Assembly: GCA_023665105.1 (NCBI GenBank)
Contig: JAMPEO010000002.1
Location: 1-35,302 of the forward strand
DNA: 35,302 nt
DNA from: Candidatus Gastranaerophilales bacterium
Lineage (GTDB): Bacteria > Cyanobacteriota > Vampirovibrionia > Gastranaerophilales > Gastranaerophilaceae
Direction of reading: 5' to 3'
The notes under the pieces were generated by a model. The model searched no databases, was not told where the DNA came from, and was given only the letters and a program-made list of their open reading frames with translations. Positions 9,698-17,827 of this stretch are shown here, piece after piece. Every line of letters begins with the position of its first letter. The first letter of the stretch is position 1. A program made the translations under genes and the position numbers.

Positions 9698-12006
9698 ATT
9701 TTCTTCATTTCTGAAATTTCAGGATTTAACAGGCGGCGTCCAACACTTGCAAAATTAACTGAGCATAGTAATTTATCACCGTAGTTAATCATTTTTTCGA
9801 CAACGCCTTCTCCAAATTCCTCGTGCATTACTCTGTCACCTTGTTGAATGGCATCACTATTAACTTTATCTTCATCAGGAATATCAGACGGATAGACCGG
9901 TACAATTGGAGTTGTATTTGAACGTGTCTGTAATGGCTCGTCTGTTGACGGCATTTGTGCATTCATAATTTCTTCGTCTGCACCATGTTCTTCTGTTGGT
10001 ATTGGTTGTTCAATTACTTCAGGTTCAGGTACAGGTGTCGGTGATGGAGCTGCTGCTTGTTCTTGTTCAGCTTCTTGATTGATTATAGATATTTCCTCAT
10101 CAGGTTTTGATAATTCTTCTATCATATCTAAGTCATCATCTGAAAGTTCTTCGTCATCTTCCATGTCAGGAACTGCTTCAAGAGCTTCTTCTACTTCGTT
10201 CATAACAGGTTCTTCTGTTTGTTGTACTACTTCTGTCATTGCCTCTTCCGGTAATACATTAACAGGTGTTTCTTGTGTTATATTTTCTTCAACATCTGTT
10301 GTTTCTGCTTCTATTTCTATTTCTTCTATTTCTGTTTGTACAATTTCTTCAGCAATAGGTGCTTCGATTTCTTGAACAGGAACTACTTCTTCAATTAGTT
10401 CGATATCTTCATTTAATTCGTTTTCAACAGAATTATCGCTTTCGATTTCTTGTTGTTCTTCTGTAGTAGCATCATCATCATCTTCTTCATCATCATCATC
10501 ATCATCATCATCTTCTTCTTCTTCAATGCTTTCTTCTGCAGGTATTTCAGTATCGTTTTCAGGTGTTTCTATTGTTTCTTCAATATCAGTTGAATTTTCA
10601 ATCGATTCTACGAGTTCTTCTACTAATTCTTCTTCAACCGCATCTTGCTGTAATACTTGAACAGGCACTGGTTCTTCTTCTAATATTACAGGTTCAATAG
10701 TAGTTTCTTCTATAGATACTTCATTTATATCTTCTTGAAGTGGTTCTTCAATTACAGGTTGAATAATCTGTTCCGCTTGAACTGTTTGACAAATAGGTTC
10801 TGTTATTTTTGGTGTATAAATTTCTTCTGATTTGAGTTGATGAAGTTTTGCAATCAGCGGTACAAATTTTGTCATTTTACCGTAAGCAATAAATTCATCT
10901 TCTGCCATTTTTTGCAAGAATATATTATATCCGCCAAAATCTTTTTGTTGTTTTAGCGGTGTGAACATAAGCATATTCTTAGAACATTTTTTTAAATCGG
11001 TAAGTAGTTTATAATCATATCCGCAAATTATTGATGTGTGAACATTTTCTGTGTCAGAAATCTGTTTTAATATCAATTTATCGGAGTTATCATTTGTTAC
11101 CGGTGTGAATGCATAAAATTCTGAGTTTATTTCTTGAAGCACCGAATATATATATTTGATACATTCTTTTTGCAAGCTTTCTTGTATACAAGAAATATCT
11201 ATTACAACTGTATTTTCTGTTTCAAATTTCGTTTTTAATATTGAAAAATCTTGTTCGTTTTGTGCAAAAACATTCCAATCTCTTATTTGTTTGATTTTAT
11301 TTTTCAAAATTACAAGCTGCATTAGTCTGGTTCGCATAAATTCAGAATCAATAACAGCTTTGAATGTGTCAAACGGAATAAATTCAACAGTTTTAGAATA
11401 TTCACTTAACTCTTCAAATATTGCTTGAATCATTGACTTGCTTTCAGCAGTCGCATCTTCAAACCCCTTTTCATAAATATAGTTTATAGTTGAAGAATTT
11501 AGCGGAAGTTTGAAATCTTTTGTTAAGGTAATTTTATTTGATTTAAATATACCTGTGGTATCAAAAACAACAATTTTTTGTTTTCTTGCTTGTAGTTGTA
11601 ATGCTAGATTATTTAATAGAACTTTCGTTGTAAAGAACTTTTCAGCACAAATAATAGGGTTATCTTTTAGAATATTAAAATCCACAATAAGTTTATTTTG
11701 TTGCTGTGCAAGATTACATAAGTTGAGCGGGTCTGAATGCTCAAGAGAGTCTAGTAATACAGATGAATCTATTGGTTCAAGTTCAGCTCTTAGTGATGGA
11801 ATAGAACCATCATAGGCAGAGATGCCATTATTATATTTGAAAATTAATTTTGCAATAGCTACTTTACCAATTCTTGTTGCTTCAAGGTGAAGTACTTGTG
11901 CAATATAACTGTTTTGACTATCTGTTATTTTGATGAATCCTGATAAAACAAGTTCATTTTCATAACATAATTTTATCAAACTATTCTTAACTTCAATAAT
12001 ATTCAT
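9694..12006 (-). CDS. HerA-like degenerate ATPase with acidic disordered region and UvrD/PcrA-type C-terminal domain
   Basis: I do not know a named family for this 770-residue protein. Residues 1-80 resemble the HAS-barrel found at the front of HerA-type ATPases. About 115-400 follow the HerA layout, including VVFDTTGIF (146-154) and a strand like Walker B (VVIDIS, about 267). The P-loop position (AEKFFTTKVLLNNLA, 121-135) lacks the GxGKS/T residues, so ATP hydrolysis is doubtful. About 407-700 is an extremely acidic low-complexity region with runs of Asp and Glu. The last 50 residues (GDRVMHEEFGEGVV, then a basic RRLL) match the Tudor-like tail of PcrA/UvrD helicases, which binds RNA polymerase. 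A DNA- or transcription-related scaffold is plausible. Confidence 0.6.
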   Translation of the reverse strand: MNIIEVKNSLIKLCYENELVLSGFIKITDSQNSYIAQVLHLEATRIGKVAIAKLIFKYNNGISAYDGSIPSLRAELEPIDSSVLLDSLEHSDPLNLCNLAQQQNKLIVDFNILKDNPIICAEKFFTTKVLLNNLALQLQARKQKIVVFDTTGIFKSNKITLTKDFKLPLNSSTINYIYEKGFEDATAESKSMIQAIFEELSEYSKTVEFIPFDTFKAVIDSEFMRTRLMQLVILKNKIKQIRDWNVFAQNEQDFSILKTKFETENTVVIDISCIQESLQKECIKYIYSVLQEINSEFYAFTPVTNDNSDKLILKQISDTENVHTSIICGYDYKLLTDLKKCSKNMLMFTPLKQQKDFGGYNIFLQKMAEDEFIAYGKMTKFVPLIAKLHQLKSEEIYTPKITEPICQTVQAEQIIQPVIEEPLQEDINEVSIEETTIEPVILEEEPVPVQVLQQDAVEEELVEELVESIENSTDIEETIETPENDTEIPAEESIEEEEDDDDDDDDEEDDDDATTEEQQEIESDNSVENELNEDIELIEEVVPVQEIEAPIAEEIVQTEIEEIEIEAETTDVEENITQETPVNVLPEEAMTEVVQQTEEPVMNEVEEALEAVPDMEDDEELSDDDLDMIEELSKPDEEISIINQEAEQEQAAAPSPTPVPEPEVIEQPIPTEEHGADEEIMNAQMPSTDEPLQTRSNTTPIVPVYPSDIPDEDKVNSDAIQQGDRVMHEEFGEGVVEKMINYGDKLLCSVNFASVGRRLLNPEISEMKKI
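10470..10525. repeat. Trinucleotide (GAT/GAA) microsatellite inside the acidic gene
   Basis: On the plus strand this is a run of CAT and CTT triplets, which read GAT and GAA (Asp, Glu) in the minus-strand gene. They encode the Asp-rich run at about residues 494-512. Slippage would change the length in steps of one residue without breaking the frame. Confidence 0.85.
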
Positions 12007-12042
12007 ATAAAGAACCCTTTTATATACTATCTCTCATCGTGT

Positions 12043-12051
12043 ATTCTAGCA
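12043..12051 (-). promoter_or_regulatory. Candidate extended -10 promoter of the HerA-like gene
   Basis: On the minus strand the sequence reads TGCTAGAAT, an extended -10 (TGnTANAAT), about 37 bases before the ATG at 12006. No good -35 is present, which is normal for extended -10 promoters. A 12-base palindrome TGGATATATCCA (12063-12074) lies where a regulator could bind. Confidence 0.4.
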
Positions 12052-12111
12052 TAAAATTTGTTTGGATATATCCATTAAACAGTCTATTCATTATTCAAAT
12101 TTTAAATAAGA

Positions 12112-12873
12112 TTATTGTTTTCGGTATGCTCTTATGAAACCTGATTCAGCACTTAATCTTTCGTTAAACCAGATAAAATTATTTTTTTCTAATATATCAG
12201 TTATTTGTTGGTGTCCTTTTAAATGCCATTCAAGAAAAACAATATCTATTTTATTAAAAAGACCTGATATATCAATATCTTTTATGCACTCGTACTCTGC
12301 ACCTTCTATATCCATTTTTAATATAATAGGATTGTCTGTATGTTTAGCTAGAACCTCTTTAAGAATATCAGAACTTTTTTTTAGTTCTATCTTGCTTTCT
12401 TCTGAACATTCACGTTTGATAGCTTGTGCAAAATCCGGAACAACTGTATTAACAGCACTGGCATTGATATCATCTATTTCAGGAAGATTATCTTTTATAT
12501 TTCTGCTAAACCATCCATAATTATAGAGTTCTATTTTTTCTGATAATTCTGGATTCATTGAAATATTTGTTTCTGCCATATTATATGGTCTTGAAAACGG
12601 TTCATAAGCATATACTTTTTGTATATTTTGTTTTGAAGCAGCATATAACGCCGAATCACCAATGTTAGCACCAACATCAATAAAAATACAATTATTTAAC
12701 CCTCCAAATTCATAATCCATTCTGGAGAATATCTCAAAGAAACCAATAAGGTTAACCATTTTTGAGAATTTAATCCCGTTAAATTCAATATGGTCATCAA
12801 ACTCATCCCATTCAAGAGGAATTCTGACCTGAAAAATGGTTCCTTTATGTTTATATTCTTCATATTGAGGCAC
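12112..12873 (-). CDS. FkbM-family SAM-dependent methyltransferase
   Basis: This 253-residue protein has the class I methyltransferase fold typical of FkbM. The SAM-binding motif FIDVGANIGDSAL is at 64-76, the acidic VYAYEPF follows, and LKMDIEGAEYECI in the second half is the FkbM hallmark. These enzymes O-methylate sugars of glycans or small molecules; the acceptor is not readable here. Translation seems to begin at GTG, two bases after the accC stop codon, with no in-frame ATG nearby, so it is translationally tied to accC. No role in fatty-acid synthesis is known for this family, so this is an operon passenger or a lineage-specific partner. Confidence 0.82.
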   Translation of the reverse strand: MPQYEEYKHKGTIFQVRIPLEWDEFDDHIEFNGIKFSKMVNLIGFFEIFSRMDYEFGGLNNCIFIDVGANIGDSALYAASKQNIQKVYAYEPFSRPYNMAETNISMNPELSEKIELYNYGWFSRNIKDNLPEIDDINASAVNTVVPDFAQAIKRECSEESKIELKKSSDILKEVLAKHTDNPIILKMDIEGAEYECIKDIDISGLFNKIDIVFLEWHLKGHQQITDILEKNNFIWFNERLSAESGFIRAYRKQ

Positions 12874-12875
12874 TA

Positions 12876-14228
12876 TTATTTTAAACCTTTACGTTTATAA
12901 TAATCTTCAATGAAGCCTGTATTGAATTTACCGCTTACGAAAACTTCATCTTCAATAATACCTTGATGGAAAGGAATTGTTGTACTAATACCTGTAACAA
13001 CATATTCTTTTAGTGCTTGGTACATTCTTCTTCTTGCTTCGTTTCTGGTTTCGCCCCAGCAAATCAATTTACCAATCATAGAATCATAATATGGTGGAAT
13101 TGAATATCCTGGGTATACGTGAGAATCTACTCTTATACCAAAGCCTCCCGGTGCGAAATAACCATCAATTTTACCGGGACAAGGCATAAAGTCTTTGTCA
13201 GGATTTTCAGCATTGATACGGCATTCAATAGCGTGACCACGTAATTGAATATCATCTTGTGTATAGTCAAGTTTTTCACCTGCGGCAACTCTGATTTGTT
13301 CTCTTACAATATCAACTCTTGAAATCATCTCTGTTACACAATGTTCTACTTGAACACGTGTATTCATTTCCATAAAGTACCATTTGCCATCGTGGTCTAA
13401 TAAGAACTCACAAGTACCTGCACCTTCATAGTTAATTGCTTTAGCTGCACGAACAGCTGCGGCACCCATTTCAGCTCTTGTTTTTTCGTCAATAGCAGGA
13501 GATGGAGCTTCTTCTAATAATTTTTGATGACGTCTTTGGATAGAACAATCTCTTTCTCCAAGGTGAATAACGTTGCCAAAACTGTCACCTAATACTTGAA
13601 CCTCGATATGTCTAGGGTTTTCTAAGAATTTTTCTGCGTAAACATCTGGATTTCCAAAGAAATTTTGAGCTTCTTGTTGGCATAAGTTTAAGTTTGCTTC
13701 AACATCTTCATCTCCACGACAAACTCTCATTCCTTTTCCGCCGCCGCCTGCTGTAGCTTTTAGAATAATAGGATATCCAACTTTGTTCCCGAAAGCTTTA
13801 ACTTCTTTTGCAGTTTTAACAATACCTGTACCAGGAGTAACAGGTACATCATTTTCAATCATTGTTTTACGAGCGGTAGCTTTATCGCCCATTTTTCTCA
13901 TTGCTTCTGAAGTTGGTCCAATAAATTTTATACCGCTTTCTTCGCACATTTCTGCAAAATCAGCTCTTTCAGATAAGAAACCATATCCCGGATGGATTGC
14001 ATCTGCTCCGGATACACTAGCTGCTGCCATAATTCTGCTTATATCAAGATAACTTTGGTTACTTTGTGCTGGTCCGATACAATATGAATCGGTTGCTAAT
14101 CTAACGTGTAATGATTCGGCATCAGCCTGTGAATATATTGCAACAGTAGGAATACCAAGTTCTCTGCAAGCTCTGATAACTCTTACTGCAATTTCCCCTC
14201 TGTTTGCTACTAATACTTTTTTAAACAT
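12876..14228 (-). CDS. accC: Acetyl-CoA carboxylase, biotin carboxylase subunit
   Basis: This enzyme carboxylates the biotin on AccB using ATP and bicarbonate, the first half-reaction of malonyl-CoA synthesis. At 450 residues it has the usual length. Clear motifs are VLVANRGEIAVR at the N-terminus, the ATP-grasp glycine loop KATAGGGGKGMR and the active-site EMNTRVQVEH. A purine-rich AGGATAGAGG lies just before the ATG. It follows accB by 75 bases, but a strong hairpin with a T-run lies between them. It is followed without space by the FkbM gene. Confidence 0.97.
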   Translation of the reverse strand: MFKKVLVANRGEIAVRVIRACRELGIPTVAIYSQADAESLHVRLATDSYCIGPAQSNQSYLDISRIMAAASVSGADAIHPGYGFLSERADFAEMCEESGIKFIGPTSEAMRKMGDKATARKTMIENDVPVTPGTGIVKTAKEVKAFGNKVGYPIILKATAGGGGKGMRVCRGDEDVEANLNLCQQEAQNFFGNPDVYAEKFLENPRHIEVQVLGDSFGNVIHLGERDCSIQRRHQKLLEEAPSPAIDEKTRAEMGAAAVRAAKAINYEGAGTCEFLLDHDGKWYFMEMNTRVQVEHCVTEMISRVDIVREQIRVAAGEKLDYTQDDIQLRGHAIECRINAENPDKDFMPCPGKIDGYFAPGGFGIRVDSHVYPGYSIPPYYDSMIGKLICWGETRNEARRRMYQALKEYVVTGISTTIPFHQGIIEDEVFVSGKFNTGFIEDYYKRKGLK

Positions 14229-14261
14229 ATCCTCTATCCTTTATTCGGCTATATTAACCAT

Positions 14262-14295
14262 AAAAAAGGCTGCCTATTTTAGGTCAGCCTTTTTT
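14262..14295 (-). terminator. Intrinsic terminator/attenuator between accB and accC
   Basis: AAAAAAGGCTG (14262-14272) pairs with CAGCCTTTTTT (14285-14295). The stem extends inward through CCTA/TAGG, with one bulged base, to a three-base loop. Read on either strand it ends in six Ts. It lies eight bases past the accB stop and 34 bases before the accC start, so it should cut down or regulate read-through to accC. Confidence 0.75.
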
Positions 14296-14303
14296 AATAA
14301 ATA

Positions 14304-14765
14304 TTATTCAACGTACATGATAGTTTGACCGTATTCAACAGCCTGACCGTCTTGTACACAAATTTCTGTAATTTTACCTGAAAATTCAGATTCAATTTGA
14401 TTCATTAGCTTCATTGCTTCAACGATACAAACTGTATCACCTGCAGAAACTGTATCACCAACTTTTACAAATGGTTCTGCATCAGGAGATGGTTTACTAT
14501 AGAAAGTACCAACCATAGGTGAAACAATAGCGTTACCTTTCTTAGCAGGTTCTGCTGCTTCTGCAGTTGCAGGTGCAGATGGTTGTGCCGGTGTTGCTGC
14601 TGCAACTGGTGCTGCAACTGGCATTGGCATTCCTGCACTAATAACTTCAGGTAGGTCTTTTCTGATAGTTATTGCTTGTTCGCCTTCTTCTAATGATATT
14701 TCTGTTAATTCATTATCAGCAATTATCTTAGCTAATTTTTCAATATATTCTACTTCAAATTTCAT
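14304..14765 (-). CDS. accB: Acetyl-CoA carboxylase, biotin carboxyl carrier protein
   Basis: This 153-residue biotin carrier shuttles the carboxyl group between AccC and the carboxyltransferase. The N-terminal helical part is followed by an Ala/Pro-rich flexible linker (about 46-76) and the biotinyl domain. The biotinylated lysine is K119 in [11 protein letters not shown]. The size is typical of BCCP. The start lies 22 bases after the efp stop, so the two genes are cotranscribed; efp-accB adjacency is a common cyanobacterial arrangement. A ribosome site AGAGGAA is present. Confidence 0.96.
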   Translation of the reverse strand: MKFEVEYIEKLAKIIADNELTEISLEEGEQAITIRKDLPEVISAGMPMPVAAPVAAATPAQPSAPATAEAAEPAKKGNAIVSPMVGTFYSKPSPDAEPFVKVGDTVSAGDTVCIVEAMKLMNQIESEFSGKITEICVQDGQAVEYGQTIMYVE

Positions 14766-14787
14766 TATATTATATTCCTCTTTAGTT

Positions 14788-15345
14788 CTAGCAACGATCT
14801 AAATATTCATTAGATCTGGTATCTACTCTGATAACGTCACCGTTAGATACGAAGAACGGAACGTTAACTACAGCCCCTGTTTCTAATGTAGCAGGTTTTG
14901 TACCGCCTTGTGCAGTATTTCCCTTTTCTGCAGGTGGTGTATCTACAACTTCTAATTCAACGTGAGCAGGGATATCAACACCGATGATTTTCCCATCGTG
15001 CATAAGTACTTGTATTACCATATTTTCTTTTAAATACTTAACGCCGCTGCCTACTTGATCTTCTGTTAGCTGCATTTGTTCATAAGATTCGTTATCCATC
15101 ATAACGAATTCTTTACCTTCTTTATATAAATATTGCATTTCACGTCTGTCTAATGTCGCTTTTGCAACTTTTTCACCGGCTCTGAATGTTTTTTCAACTA
15201 CTTGACCTGTTTCTACGTTTTTCAATTTAGAACGTACAAACGCTGCACCTTTACCAGGTTTTACGTGTAAAAATTCAACTACTGACCAAAGACCATTGTC
15301 TAATTGTAGAGTTAAACCTGTTTTAAAATCGTTTACAGAAATCAT
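14788..15345 (-). CDS. efp: Translation elongation factor P
   Basis: EF-P (185 residues) enters the ribosomal E site and relieves stalling at consecutive prolines. The N-terminal KOW-like domain has the loop [10 protein letters not shown], with K32 as the modifiable tip residue, followed by two OB domains ending in [12 protein letters not shown]. The length matches the family. AAGGAG lies six to seven bases before the ATG. It heads the efp-accB-accC-FkbM block. No modification enzyme (epmA, epmB, earP or ymfI) is in the window, so the modification state cannot be judged. Confidence 0.97.
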   Translation of the reverse strand: MISVNDFKTGLTLQLDNGLWSVVEFLHVKPGKGAAFVRSKLKNVETGQVVEKTFRAGEKVAKATLDRREMQYLYKEGKEFVMMDNESYEQMQLTEDQVGSGVKYLKENMVIQVLMHDGKIIGVDIPAHVELEVVDTPPAEKGNTAQGGTKPATLETGAVVNVPFFVSNGDVIRVDTRSNEYLDRC

Positions 15346-15451
15346 ATAAGCTCCTTATAATATCTATAATATACTGTTTTTCCTGATGATACCATAAAAA
15401 CTTTAATTTTCAAAATATATATGAAGTTTTAGCAATAAAAATTGTTATTAC

Positions 15452-17827
15452 TTAACTTCCTAAAAGTAAAGTTCCGTCCAGCGTGAGGTTTGTTGTATCT
15501 TTTAGCTGAGGATAATTTTCTATATTATTGTTCTTTACGAAATCAATCGCAGAACTTCTTGCTATTTCAAGAATTTTTGCATCTCTTACGATATCTGAAA
15601 TCATTAAATCAGGTAGCCCGCTTTGTCGTACCCCTAAAAATTCTCCAGGTCCTCTTATTTCTAAGTCTTTTTCCGCAATGACAAATCCGTCATTTGTTTC
15701 AGTCATTACTGATAAGCGATGTTTGACATCTTGTGATGAAGAAGATGTTGTCAGGATACAATATGATTGAAGATTGCATCTTCCTACCCGTCCTCTTAGC
15801 TGATGAAGTTGTGATAACCCGAATCTTTCTGAATTTTCTATTACAATAACGGTGGCATTTGGAACGTCAACACCAACTTCTACAACGGTAGTTGCTACAA
15901 GAATATTATATTCTCCGTTCTTGAATTTTTCCATAACTTCATCTTTTTCTGCGTTTCTTAGTTTCCCGTGAAGAAGTCCTATTTTTAAATCGTTAAAAAC
16001 AGTTTCTTGTAAACGTTCTGCTTCTTTTGTTGCGGCTTTTGCTGATAAGGTTTCGCTTTCATCAATTAACGGATAAACAATATATGCTTGATGACCTGCC
16101 TTAATTTCATCACGAATAAGTGTGTATATCTGTTTCTTTGTCATTCCCATTTTGGTAATGATTGGTTTTCTGCCTTTTGGCAGCTCATCTATAATCGTTA
16201 AGTCTAAATCACCATTCATTGTGATTGCTAATGTTCTTGGAATAGGAGTTGCAGTCATTGTTAAAGTTTGAGGATTATGTGCTTTTTTTCTTAGCTCAAG
16301 ACGCTGTTTAACGCCAAATCTGTGTTGTTCATCAATTACAACAGCTCCAAGATTAGCAAAATCTACGCTATCTTGAATCAAGGCGTGGGTGCCTACAGCA
16401 ATATTTATCTGCCCGTTTCTTAGTCCTGTTTCGAATTCTTGTCTTTCTTTTTTTCTAAGACTTCCTAAGAATAATCCAACACTTAAACCAAGAGGAGTAA
16501 GCCATTTTACGAGGTTGTTGTAATGCTGTTGAGCAAGTATTTCTGTCGGAGCCATCATAGCTGCTTGGTATCCGTTTTCAACAGCAGCAAGAAGCATAAT
16601 GCAGGCAACAATAGTTTTCCCGCTGCCGACATCTCCTTGCAGAAGTCTTTGCATTGGTTCTGTGGAATTCATATCGTTTAAGATTTCGTTTACAGCTTTT
16701 TTCTGTGCTCCGGTTAGTTCGAATGGTAAACTTTTTATAAATCGCATTACAAGTCCATCTGTCTGTACTTGTAATGGCAAAGATTTATTTTCGATTTTAT
16801 TTGTTTCTCTTGCTATGGCAAGTTTTAGTTGTATTAAAAATAATTCCTCAAAAATCAATGAAAAGCGGGCTTTTTCTAATTGTTCCAAACTATCCGGAAA
16901 ATGAATTTGTTCGACAGCTTCTTTTTTATCTAATAGTCCGTATTTTTGACGTAAATAGTCAGGAACAACATTTACAATAGTTTCTTTATAGCATTGTATT
17001 GCATTGTAAATAGCTTTGCGTAATGTTTTTATATTTAATTTTTCGCTTAAGGAATACACTGGTACTATTCTTGCCAGATTAAGGTTTGTGTTTGTTAGAA
17101 AATCTTCTGACATTATTGAATATGTAGTATTTTCAAGTGTGTATTTCCCGTCATAAGAGTTCATTTTTACGGTTCCGGAAATGACAATACCTGCTCCCGT
17201 AGGGAATTGACGTTTAGAACGTTCGAGAATGAATTTTGAGCTTTTTGCAAAAAAGAAACATAGTTCTATACTTCCGGTTTCATCTGCAATGCGAACTTTC
17301 ATAACACCTAATCCTTTAGGAGTTACAAAACAATCAACGGATTTTATGTAGGCAAATACGGTGGTTGTTTGTCCAAGCTCAAGGTTTTTTATCAAAGTTC
17401 TTTGTGAATAGTCAATATGTTTACGAGGAAAATAAAATAATAAATCACTCGCTGTGAATATTCCAAGTTTATTAAGCATAGCTCCAACTTTTGGACCTAC
17501 ACCTTTTACGTATGTTACAGAAGAAAACGGATTAGGTTTACCATTTTCGTCTTTAATCGGATTGTTTGCTTTTTCGTCAAGTTCAAGTTTTAGAACTTTT
17601 ACAAAGTATTCAATAGCAATTTTTCTATCCGGTAAAGATGATGTTGAGTACATTTCAAAGTATTTTAAAATGACTTTCCATCTTTCCGGAATAGATGATT
17701 TTTTAATAATTTTTCTTATATGTGAGCACATAAAAGCAGAAAAATATTGTTGTTTTCCACGAATATTTATATATTTGTTTTTTACTTCTACATTTATGGC
17801 TTTTTTTATGATTTCTAAATTATCCAA
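15452..17827 (-). CDS. recG: ATP-dependent DNA helicase RecG
   Basis: RecG remodels stalled forks and branched DNA. The 791-residue protein has an N-terminal extension of about 100 residues, a helix-hairpin-like stretch (YVKGVGPKVGAMLNK) leading to the OB wedge domain, and two helicase domains. Visible motifs are Walker A GDVGSGKT (about 398-405), DEQHRFG (about 496), TATPIPRT and the motif VI-like RGRVGRC. The apparent start is TTG at 17827, overlapping the last eight bases of the cyclase gene. The next in-frame Met is residue 33, so the exact start is uncertain. Cotranscription with the cyclase is likely. Confidence 0.93.
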   Translation of the reverse strand: MDNLEIIKKAINVEVKNKYINIRGKQQYFSAFMCSHIRKIIKKSSIPERWKVILKYFEMYSTSSLPDRKIAIEYFVKVLKLELDEKANNPIKDENGKPNPFSSVTYVKGVGPKVGAMLNKLGIFTASDLLFYFPRKHIDYSQRTLIKNLELGQTTTVFAYIKSVDCFVTPKGLGVMKVRIADETGSIELCFFFAKSSKFILERSKRQFPTGAGIVISGTVKMNSYDGKYTLENTTYSIMSEDFLTNTNLNLARIVPVYSLSEKLNIKTLRKAIYNAIQCYKETIVNVVPDYLRQKYGLLDKKEAVEQIHFPDSLEQLEKARFSLIFEELFLIQLKLAIARETNKIENKSLPLQVQTDGLVMRFIKSLPFELTGAQKKAVNEILNDMNSTEPMQRLLQGDVGSGKTIVACIMLLAAVENGYQAAMMAPTEILAQQHYNNLVKWLTPLGLSVGLFLGSLRKKERQEFETGLRNGQINIAVGTHALIQDSVDFANLGAVVIDEQHRFGVKQRLELRKKAHNPQTLTMTATPIPRTLAITMNGDLDLTIIDELPKGRKPIITKMGMTKKQIYTLIRDEIKAGHQAYIVYPLIDESETLSAKAATKEAERLQETVFNDLKIGLLHGKLRNAEKDEVMEKFKNGEYNILVATTVVEVGVDVPNATVIVIENSERFGLSQLHQLRGRVGRCNLQSYCILTTSSSSQDVKHRLSVMTETNDGFVIAEKDLEIRGPGEFLGVRQSGLPDLMISDIVRDAKILEIARSSAIDFVKNNNIENYPQLKDTTNLTLDGTLLLGS

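Noticed and set aside
10079-10375. Ser/Ile-rich open frame opposite the acidic gene
   Set aside because: It is the antisense shadow of the low-complexity Glu/Asp codons and has no ribosome site.
12063-12074. Palindrome TGGATATATCCA as a named operator
   Set aside because: Short and AT-rich; no regulator family could be assigned, so it is only mentioned with the promoter.
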